The position numbers were made by a program, and so were the translations under genes. Positions 56,201 to 64,000 of a DNA stretch of 64,000 nt are shown here, one piece after another (within the stretch, counting starts at the first letter, position 1; every line of letters begins with the position of its first letter). This DNA is from Carnegiea gigantea (Eukaryota; Streptophyta; Magnoliopsida; Caryophyllales; Cactaceae). The DNA lies in NCBI GenBank assembly GCA_029747015.1, contig JAKOGI010002219.1, positions 32,501 through 96,500 of the forward strand. Direction: 5' to 3'. A model generated the notes under the pieces. The model searched no databases, was not told the DNA's origin, and saw nothing but the letters and a program-made list of their open reading frames with translations.

Positions 56201-58590
56201 TACTGATATCATTATCTATTAGGAGTAATGTCCTTAACAAATCTTATTCAAAAAAGAAAGAAAATCCCAAAGCGGTTGTATCCTCTATGAATGTTATCAT
56301 AAGAGTCCCTCTAATGGAAGTTCCCTTATATCTTCAACCACAAACAAAATGAAATTCTCCACATCTCCTCATTTAACCATCCCACCATCCGTGTTCTTTC
56401 TCTATAACCACCCCCTCTTCATCTCATGTTGCATTATTATTCCACTTTAATTTCTACTCCACTATAGACATCTACTTTCTCACATCTCCAAATTTAGAGA
56501 TGGGGCCTTCAAATATCTTAGTCAATTCTGTTAGTAAAAGGAAGTAATATGCTCAAATTTTATTAAGTTCTGTAATTGAAGTTAGTAGTATCACTTTTTG
56601 CTTCTTCACCAACAAAATATACTTTTGTAGTTCCCTACGAATACAAATGGGGGACCTTATCCTAGTTTTGGTCAAATTGACAAGGTGTTTATGATGAGTA
56701 CATGTGATGAGTGAGAACTCAGAAGCAAAGGGTTCTATGATGTGAGTTTTCGTTTGCCTGAATGGTTCCATGAGTTGATGCATCAAAACTTCCATAATTT
56801 TTCAACCCCCCTCCCCCAAAATTATGCAATAAAACTTTTATTTTATGTGCTATTTGTGGCAGATAATTTAGGAAGTTGTAAGGAACAAGGAGTAGTATCT
56901 ACAATAATTCTCTTTTTTTTTTGGGCATAGGGTACTTTGAGCTACAATTTGGAGAGAGATGTTGAAGAATGAAAGCATTCATAGCAACATGTAGTGGAAG
57001 AAAGGACTCCGAAGAACATAAATTGTAGTTTCTTCCCCATGTTGCGTTGGGTAATTTTTCTCCCTTTTTTTTTCCTGAAGGATTTTCTTTATGTTTAAGT
57101 TTAAGAGGTACTGCATGAGAAATTAGGTTTTAAAATTTTTTTTACATACGTATAATTTGTAAGGCTCATTTACCGAATATATTTTCTTGAAAATAATTTT
57201 TGTCGTATTTTGTTACATAAAAATTCATTAATTTTGAAATGGTGGATAAACTAAATAATATCATCATACGTATTTTTGACAATGAATAGGAGAGTTGAGA
57301 GAGTAGGAAACTAATCTTTATTTTTTAACCAATTCAATGCATGTTTTACAAACACAGAGCATTAAGAATTAAATAAAAAAAATTGTTAATGTGAGATTTT
57401 CATTATTATAATGAGATTACCTTTTTTAAATCTTACTACAAAATTATTATCTAATTGTTTATTTTAATGATTATAAGGATTCAAAATTATTTCAAGAAGT
57501 TCAAACTCTATAATTTATTTCTAGATAAGAAGAGGTGCAGAATAAAATGACTTTATTTCGTGATTATAAAAATAGGAGGCACAAAAAATTTTAAAAATTT
57601 TTTTGTTAGTGTGAGATTTTTATTGTTGTAGTGAGATTACCTTTTTTTCATCGTATTTAATTTTTTATTTTAATGATTTTAAAGGGTGAAAATCATTTCA
57701 AGGAAGTTGAAACTTGAAAAATTATTTCTGGATAAGACAAGAGTTACAATAAAATAACTCTGAAATAAAATAAAATAAGTATATTTTCTTTATGTTTCAA
57801 TAATCAATTTCATATTTTTATTTTCATTGTGAGTATGTTTTGTCTTCTCTAATATTGATCATCGACAAATAAAAGTTATGTAATGCATAAATTTAGCTCA
57901 AAAACTATAAGTAAACCATGGGAATGCACATTCTACTTCATCACTTCTTTAATGGATTATGCCTCTTATCTTATCCCTTTTTTTCCTTTAAGATTTATAA
58001 ATATGACAATAGTAACTTCATTAGTCTATGATAGTAATTATTGTATTATTTATGTGAATTTTTTGGGGGCCGAGGAACCTAATGGATCTCAATACAGTTT
58101 ACTATTTTCTTAATGAGATGTTCCATGCAAATACACACGCACAAATTAGTATAACCAAACTATAAGATATTTCAAAAAATTAAATTTGCTTCTTTTTGGG
58201 GGGGAACTTTGGTAGCCTTGCACAAGCTATTATGGTGTACAACCTTTTTCCTATAGAGTGATATAAATTTTTTTTTTCATCTAGTCACATCATTTCTCTG
58301 ATTTGCTTTAATTTGATTATTATACCCCTAATAAAAGATAAAATTACAAGGAAAAAAAGGACACATTTTTCTATCTCTCGTATTCTTCCAAAGAGATCAT
58401 ACGTAAGATTAATTCCATGCTAATTTCCATACGTAAGATCAACTATCCCAAAGAAACCAAAACTTAATTCCTTTCTTTCACCACATGCTTTTGAAAAGAA
58501 TATGCTGTAAATTATTCATCTATTTTCTCAAAAAGTGGAACAACTCAAGCACAAGGGAGGAATCTTTATCATTTGGATAAATGGGCAATT
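56201..58590. other. Intergenic AT-rich region
   Basis: The left part is probably the 5' non-coding end of the PIF/Harbinger remnant; no terminal inverted repeat could be confirmed. The rest holds a direct duplication (57383-57741) and the upstream region of the coiled-coil gene. No supported gene. Confidence 0.5.
57383..57741. repeat. Direct duplication of about 0.15 kb
   Basis: 57383-57532 and 57604-57741 share 'gtgagatttt', 'gtgagattacctttttt', 'tttattttaatgatt', 'atttcaag' and 'attatttctggataaga'-like blocks in the same order. Diverged tandem copies separated by about 70 bp. Confidence 0.7.
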
Positions 58591-58598
58591 TATTTAAG
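58591..58598 (+). promoter_or_regulatory. TATA-like box of the coiled-coil gene
   Basis: TATTTAAG, 28 bp before the first in-frame ATG (58619). Transcription would then start at about 58620-58630, downstream of or at that ATG, which favours the second ATG at 58721 as the start codon. Confidence 0.5.
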
Positions 58599-58720
58599 AA
58601 CCCATTTCTATAACCTTAATGCACACCCATAACTCGTTACTTCTTCATAACCCTCTTATCATTAATCCATTTTCGTCATTGTCTGGATTTATTTTTCCCG
58701 CCGAAAAAGAAAATTTCATA

Positions 58721-60150
58721 ATGACAATTTACAATTTAGAAGAATCTCCTGACCTCTACATCGTGCCCCGTTATTACAACAATAGGTTTGTTTATCAAAT
58801 GGCTGTTGTTACCGGAGAAATGAATAGGAGAGTAATCCGTACCATAGACTTAAGAAATGATAAGTTAATGGTGTACGGAACTGAGATAAAACAATCTGTG
58901 TTGGAAAGGTTGCACCAATCACTGGTGTTGAGGCCAAAACAAGGGGTTATTTATGTTAACTGCAATGGAGCTTGCTATTTCCTCATACCCGCAAAGGGTT
59001 GTTATAGGCCAATTCACAATGCTATCTTTGATTGGTCCCAATTTGGGGTTGTGGTTCCTAATACCCTCAATGATTCTCTGAGAAAACAACTAGAAGAGAT
59101 GGAACAACTTCTTTCTTCTGCGAAGGCTGAAGCCTTCATTGCCGAGGCTAGTTTAGAAGCCTCCATGAAAGAGGTGGAAGAGCTCAAAGAACAACTTTCA
59201 ACCTATGAGAACGAGAAACAAGATAGAGAAGCAAAAATGGAGCAGGTATGTGGTCAACTTGCGCTACTTGATTTTGCACTCCAAACTTATAAGAGTGAGA
59301 CTTCGAGGAGCTCTAGGGCCAGCTTTCTAGGTGCAAGGAGGAAAGCCGAAACAAGGAAGTAGAATTACAAAAGGTACGGTATCAACTTTCTTCAATGACT
59401 TTTTATTCTAAATTAAAATCTATGACTATGCAGCTAGAGCTTTTGAAGAAAACGGTGATGGAGCTTGAGAGACAACTTTCCGTTTCAAGGGAAGAGAGTC
59501 GAAATAGGGAAGTGGAATTACAGAAGGCACAAGACCAACTTTCTTCAGCTGATTCAGAGTTGGAATACACTAAGAAGCAATTGGAACTTTCAATAATGAG
59601 TCTAAGAGAGCTCGAAACTCAGCTTTCTTCATGTAGAAAAGAAAAGGAGAAAATAGAAATGGTACTTCAAAAAGTCCAAGACGAACTTTCTTCAGTTCAT
59701 TTTGAGTTAGATTCATCTAAGGCCCAACTTGAATCCTCAAAGAAAATAACAAAAGAGATCGTGGAACAACTTTCTGCTAGTGAAAAGGAAAACCAAAACA
59801 TGAAAGCGGAGTTGCAAAAGTTACAAGACCAAATTCTTGTGGCTAGACATGAGCTAGAATCCACCAAAGCCCAATTGGAGTCCTCCCAAAAGCAAGTCCA
59901 AGAGCTTGAGAGTCAATCATGCACTTGTAAAAAGGACCATCAAGACATGGAATTGGAATTACAAAAGATGTTGGATCATCTTCTCTCGATAGATGTAGGG
60001 GTGAAGTCGAGCAATCAAAAACTAGATCAATTGCTAAATTCCATACTATGGAATGAGCTTCCTAATTCAACGACTGACTTGCCAATTTTCGCATCAGTTG
60101 AAGAAGATGATCAAGAAGTGCCAAATGACATGGGTGTGGACACTAGTTAG
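58721..60150 (+). CDS. Uncharacterised coiled-coil protein with 49-residue repeats (two exons proposed)
   Basis: Start 58721 is preferred over in-frame 58619 because of the TATA position. Residues 1 to about 115 form a globular-looking head ('LYIVPRYYNNRFVYQMAVVT', 'GVIYVNCNGACYFLIPAKGC') of no family I recognise. The remainder is a long coiled coil of repeats of exactly 49 residues (seven heptads), each starting like E-L-E-x-Q-L-S and containing E-L-Q-K-x-Q-D-x-L-S. A single frame does not cover the gene: the upstream frame ends at 59362 and the downstream one opens before 59395. Removing 59246-59316 (CAG|GTATGT...CTCTAG|G, 71 nt) joins them in phase and gives 452 residues. Without splicing it would be a frameshifted pseudogene with a 213-residue product. 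Acidic C-terminus. Likely cytosolic or cytoskeletal by character (inference). Confidence 0.7.
59246..59316 (+). other. Proposed 71-nt intron in coiled-coil gene
   Basis: Good donor (CAG|GTATGT) and a usable acceptor (TCTAG|G). The interior is itself recognisably coiled-coil coding sequence in the upstream frame ('CGQLALLDFALQTYKSE') followed by a frameshift and a TAG. It would be a recent intron made from exon sequence. It is short and not U-rich, so the evidence is moderate. Confidence 0.45.
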
Positions 60151-60222
60151 GGGGGAATTAAGGGTATTTGTTAGTTTATTGTTAATGCTATGCAAACAAA
60201 CAACATTGTGTGTATATAGCGC

Positions 60223-60327
60223 AATAAAGCATGCATACGTTGATTGTCTAAATTTATCCTCTTAATTTGTTGATAGTCTTCAATGCTAATTTTAAGTGTA
60301 GGAAACTCCAAACATTTGTTTAATAAA
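60223..60327 (+). terminator. Polyadenylation signals of coiled-coil gene
   Basis: Two AATAAA hexamers, at 60223 and 60322, 73 and 172 bp after the stop codon. Confidence 0.6.
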
Positions 60328-60329
60328 AT

Positions 60330-62029
60330 GCAGTGATCTTTGTATTATTTGCCGCATTGTGGAGGAAGAGATGAAGAAACTTGGTTGCTTTTCTGTTTCC
60401 TCTCATAATTTTTTCTTTTTTTTTTTTTTTTTAACTTCGATTGTGTTAGATATCTCTCTCAAGAGTATTGATATTCAACATGGTCCGGCAGTTTTTTTTT
60501 AAAAATTTTATTAAATGGTCTAGGGGATTTATTATTTCTTTGATATGCAACTAACTTTCATCACTAGTGCATTGCACGGATCGGGAATTTCTTCCAGATT
60601 ATTTCTTTTTCATTAATGGATTGTAATAGTCGTAGTAGCTTATAACACAAATTATTTGAAAAAGAACACTTTTAGTTTATTCTTCCAATATATTGAAAGT
60701 AAAATGATAAATTATTTGCTACAAGATACTAGTTAAATGTTTTGTTTTATCCTAAAAATCATATTACAATGTTTTTAAATTAGACAAAAGGAGTATGATT
60801 GAATAGTGGAAGCATTTTACAACTTATAAATTGTATAAAATCATCTTTTTATTTATAATTTACTACGTTTCTAAAATACACATATCATATGTCCTCGTGG
60901 ATAAAGTTGATACAATTAGAGTATAATTTAATACTTCATTGGCGTAGCCAATGTATATCTAGGCTTAGTACTTTATAACAAAATATAATTATTGAAAATT
61001 TGGTGATTTTAAATTATAAAGACATGTTAATTTAAGAAGTGATAAGACATTTAAGTATGCATTTCGGCAAGATATATATCATCACTCATATTGAAATACT
61101 AGATTTAAATTTTTAAACCTACTTAGGCAAGATTTTTATATGAGCATTTGTTTAAAATTTTTACTAAACATGACATAATTTAATTTATGTCTTAAAATAA
61201 TGATAAAAACTAATAATCTGATAACTAGATCAATTACATAATGGCTCTATAATTATTATATAAATATAATAGCTAAATTAAGTATAATTTAGGAGTGCTC
61301 CTTCATACAAGTTTTTTTTTTAAAAAAAATCAACCCATCAATGCTACATTTAATAGCAACATAAAATGCAACTCCAAAATACAAAAATATATAGAAGGCA
61401 ACGGTTAATGTGTCAATAAATGTATTTTTAAATTAAAATTGCACAAAAGTTAAAGGAGCAATAGTGAGATAATAAACCTATAATTTTACAATTACAATAT
61501 TGCCCTTGATATTATTATTGTTACAACTTCCAAGAAAATAATCCATTCACTCCCTAAATTAAATTATCCAAATCTGATTAGCTAGTTCCAAAACCACCAC
61601 CACCACCGTACTTTCAGCAAATCCATAATCAACACCACTACAGCCACCGTTACTACTGCAGCCACAGTCACTACTCAAGAAATTAGGCCAAAAACAAACC
61701 GTATCCAAAAACATCAAATCAGATAAAAAGAATGCTTGGAGACTATCATCCACGGCTATTTGTGTCCACTAAAAACCTTGTTATACAGGCTTCCTGTTTT
61801 CCCAATTCCTTTGGTGCAGTGGGCTTTTCCCAGGTGAATGAAAATAGTTACTGCGTACTACTAGTTTTTATTTAGTCACTTCCTTAACCACTCACTGCCA
61901 AATTCCAGATCAAATCCCATGTTAATATTGGGCAAATTGACGTTTATTCGTCGGTGTTAACGTGTACCGTACTCGTGGCTACCCGTCAACTAACGAAACA
62001 CGATTTCTGCCTTCTGGACGTTGTCAATC
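60330..62029. other. Intergenic region and RABD2 upstream region
   Basis: AT-rich, with T-runs and no supported gene. A CCA/CAC-rich stretch at 61595-61660 produces a spurious short frame. No clear TATA box was found before the RABD2 gene; it may be a TATA-less promoter. Confidence 0.5.
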
Positions 62030-62170
62030 ATGACTCTCTCTCCCTCTCTCTCCCTCTCTTTGCTTCCTCTCTCAAAGTCGAAATTTGGTCTCATTGTTGA
62101 ATCTGTTGACTCCAAGTTGAATACTCCTTCAGATTTTTCAGTTAAGATTAATTTTGCGTCTCAACGATGA
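62030..62170 (+). promoter_or_regulatory. Upstream ORF (46 codons) overlapping the RABD2 start as ATGA
   Basis: ATG at 62030 opens a Ser/Leu/Pro-rich frame ('MTLSPSLSLSLLPLSKSKFG' at its N-terminus) whose TGA at 62168-62170 overlaps the RABD2 ATG (62167-62169) in the tetranucleotide ATGA. If the mRNA starts upstream of 62030, this uORF would be met first by scanning ribosomes. Most of the N-terminal coding is a CT-repeat, so chance is possible. Confidence 0.5.
62034..62073 (+). repeat. CT-rich tract in the RABD2 leader
   Basis: A 40-base almost pure pyrimidine stretch of CTCTCTCC units. CT tracts just upstream of start codons are common in plant 5' UTRs and core promoters, where they are often near the transcription start. 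Confidence 0.8.
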
Positions 62171-63328
62171 ATCCAGAATAGTAAGTGCTCTGATGCCTGT
62201 TTATCATCTGAGCTGGAATTTAATTGTTGAATTTGTTGAATGAATTGATGTGGTGTTCTAGGGTTTCGTTTGTTTGCTCGCTGAATTTGGCTTAATACGT
62301 AAAGAGGGCTTCATTAGTGTGCTTTAAGTTTCTTTGAAATTTTAATGTACGTTTTGAAAGGCCTCATTGTGACTAGAATTGAGTTGTTCTTATGCTGCTT
62401 TTTACTGGGAAAGACTGAATCAAGAGATTTCTTCCTTCTGTTTTTGGGGGGATTAGCAATTCTGATCAATATTGCTAGATTTGTTTTTAGAACTGTCTTT
62501 CATTTTTTTGGTGCGGGTCCTTTCTCTAAAAAAAAAAGGGTGTTCAGGGTTTGTTAAATATGGTAAATTTAATTATTTAACAAATAGGCTTCGATCTGAT
62601 TTTCTTTTTTTTTTTGGGGGGGGGGGGGGGGAAGGGGAAGGTTACTAAGGTAATAGGGATGAGAAAACGATTGGATAGCCTTACTAAGGTGAAAGTAAAC
62701 AGTGATTTTTGGGACTGCTTAACTAGATTTGATCTTATAGAATAGAAGAACTCTGCAGTGCCGCAATTGTCACCTTATCTTAATAGCTGAAGTGTTCAAA
62801 ATCAAAACAACTTGACCTTCACACGGGTTCGTCGTGATTTTGATTGCCGAATTCTGAAATCGCGTTTTGTTCATCCCTTATATAATCCAAGAGAGTGTGA
62901 AGATATCTTCCTCCTGTCTTTTTCTGTGACCATTTTTGGTTGCTGTTTCATCTGGGAACAGCTCGTTCGAATTTACTTTATCGTTCAGGCCTTCTGCATC
63001 TTCTTTTGTGGGTTCCTCTTTTTATGTTCTTCTGGATGGTCTTTTCAAGTTATGCATAGCAAGCCACCACTCAATTCAATAGTATAGGAATTGCTTTGTT
63101 TATGATTTATTCTTTAAAGGACTTGGGTAATTGAGCTGCAGAGCAGTATCAGAAGTTGTGCATTTGTACTGAATTGTATTTTATAAGTCACATTGGTATG
63201 ATTTTGCCATTAGAGAGCTTCTCTTGATAATCTGAATTCTCTTTCATTTTGGCAGTGACTATCTCTTTAAGCTATTGCTTATTGGAGACTCTGGTGTGGG
63301 AAAGTCGTGCCTTCTACTCCGATTTGCG
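62167..63328 (+). CDS. RABD2: RABD2/Rab1-type small GTPase, exons 1 and 2 (partial, runs off the window)
   Basis: Exon 1 is only 14 coding nt (62167-62180, M-N-P-E and the first two bases of Tyr), followed by a GTAAGT donor. Exon 2 (63256-63328, 73 nt) follows a TTTTGGCAG acceptor and continues [10 protein letters not shown], the P-loop G-D-S-G-V-G-K-S (residues 15-22) and C-L-L-L-R-F-A, then a GTATGT donor. The 29 residues match the conserved start of plant RABD2 (Rab1/Ypt1 class), and 'GDSGV' rather than 'GDSSV' with N-P-E favours RABD2 over RABD1. Known role: GTP-dependent ER-to-Golgi vesicle traffic; the C-terminal Cys prenylation motif would lie outside the window. Exon 3 (switch I) is not present before 64000, so intron 2 is at least 672 bp. 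A stop-free leader ORF overlaps the start. Confidence 0.93.
62605..62631 (+). repeat. T11-G16 homopolymer junction in RABD2 intron 1
   Basis: Eleven T followed by sixteen G and then 'aaggggaagg'. The G-run can form a quadruplex in DNA or pre-mRNA (general knowledge). Homopolymer lengths are error-prone in assemblies. Confidence 0.85.
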
Positions 63329-64000
63329 GTATGTTGATTCCCTATATGTTGTGAGATAATGTCCAATTCTATATTTAGACATAATTATTCTCAAGAATTG
63401 GGAATGATGGTTATTAGGAACACTTCTTGCATTGACTACTGGCAACATGAAGCACTACTTTTCTCACTAATTCAGCCTAGTATAAGCTTGGATTGACTGG
63501 TCGCAGAACACAGATTGTGGGCTAGATAGCATTCCTGGTAGCTGAGTGAAACCTTTGTAGATTTGCTTAACCATGCTTCTGGTCGTTGGAATCTTGATTG
63601 ATGTAGCTCTATAGTATTGAACTTTTGTGCATATTAAGATGTTGTGGTACTAAGCCTAGCCTCTTCAAACACCCCTGGGTCCACCGCGAGAAAAAATTTA
63701 AATCGTGAAATTTCCACATCCTTAGAGATTTTATGTTCTGAAAACAATAGGTAAACACCAATGAATCCATAACTGCAGCTTTGGCTTTTTTGGTGATCAT
63801 TATTTGAAGATGAGCACACGAGATGACGAAAAGCCCCTCATGAAATTGACTAATAAAAACCCGTTACAAGTCTTGTCATTGGGTGTATTAGGTTGTACTC
63901 TAGCTTTCTTATTAACAGCCTTCTATTTGTTTGTCTATGATGCAGCGATCATGACAATGAATTAGGTCTTTAGGCAGGAAACTTTGTTCCTGTCAAGTGT
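63329..64000 (+). other. RABD2 intron 2 (partial)
   Basis: Non-coding from the GTATGT donor to the window end. No sequence resembling the Rab switch I exon is found, and the 'ctatgatgcag' near 63945 is not followed by Rab coding sequence. Confidence 0.75.

Noticed and set aside
22459..57363. Possible PIF/Harbinger terminal inverted repeats: 'gggtgtttggtagctgcatg' near 22460 and 'gcatgttttacaaacac' near 57340.
   Set aside because: The left motif looks like a Harbinger end, but the right partner matches only weakly and no 3-bp TTA/TAA duplication was found, so I did not set transposon boundaries from them.
63930..64000. Possible third RABD2 exon after 'tatgatgcag'.
   Set aside because: The sequence after the AG does not encode the expected Rab switch I region in any frame.

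Overview
The window looks like nuclear DNA of a flowering plant, probably a eudicot. It is AT-rich, intron-containing and dominated by nested transposable elements of plant-specific lineages. Only two host genes are supported, both near the right end: a coiled-coil protein gene (58721-60150) and the 5' end of a RABD2/Rab1-type GTPase gene (first codon at 62167, running off the window). I cannot name the species.

Layout. 1-4463: AT-rich sequence without a recognisable gene, one copy of a 0.8-kb dispersed repeat (about 3015-3835) and half of a degenerate minisatellite. 4469-11729: a complete, young-looking Ty3/gypsy element on the minus strand (chromovirus-like, initiator-Met PBS, 5-bp TSD CTTTT) inserted in that minisatellite, which resumes at 11735. 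12051-22770: non-coding, with the second copy of the 0.8-kb repeat (about 16866-17690) and microsatellites. 22776-28706: a plus-strand Ty1/copia-type element with two 1.6-kb LTRs, TSD ACTAA, a gag region and no pol. 29141-40577: a minus-strand Athila-type gypsy element. 42744-56128: a 13.4-kb minus-strand Tat-lineage gypsy element (TSD ATGTT), visibly richer in G+C than its surroundings.

The strips of sequence between the last three elements (28712-29140, 40578-42743, 56129-56200) are fragments of one decayed minus-strand PIF/Harbinger DNA transposon. It has a Myb/SANT-like ORF1 and a DDE transposase. Athila interrupts the transposase just before the second catalytic Asp, Tat interrupts ORF1, and the copia element lies 30 bp beyond the transposase stop codon.

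The most interesting region is the 3' half of the Tat element (43192-49935). Antisense to gag-pol it carries a row of four plus-strand gene-like units. Three are diverged tandem copies of a small ORF of roughly 120-160 codons, each with its own TATA box and AATAAA. The fourth is a longer, probably spliced gene with a PF04195-like ('putative gypsy type transposon') domain. That last unit is bracketed by arrays of the same 59-bp tandem repeat. Antisense extra ORFs are known in Tat elements; a promoter-bearing tandem array of small ones is the part I would examine first.

The host genes have curiosities too. The coiled-coil gene is made of exact 49-residue (seven-heptad) repeats and seems to need a 71-nt intron carved out of a damaged repeat. 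The RABD2 start codon overlaps the stop codon of a 46-codon upstream ORF.
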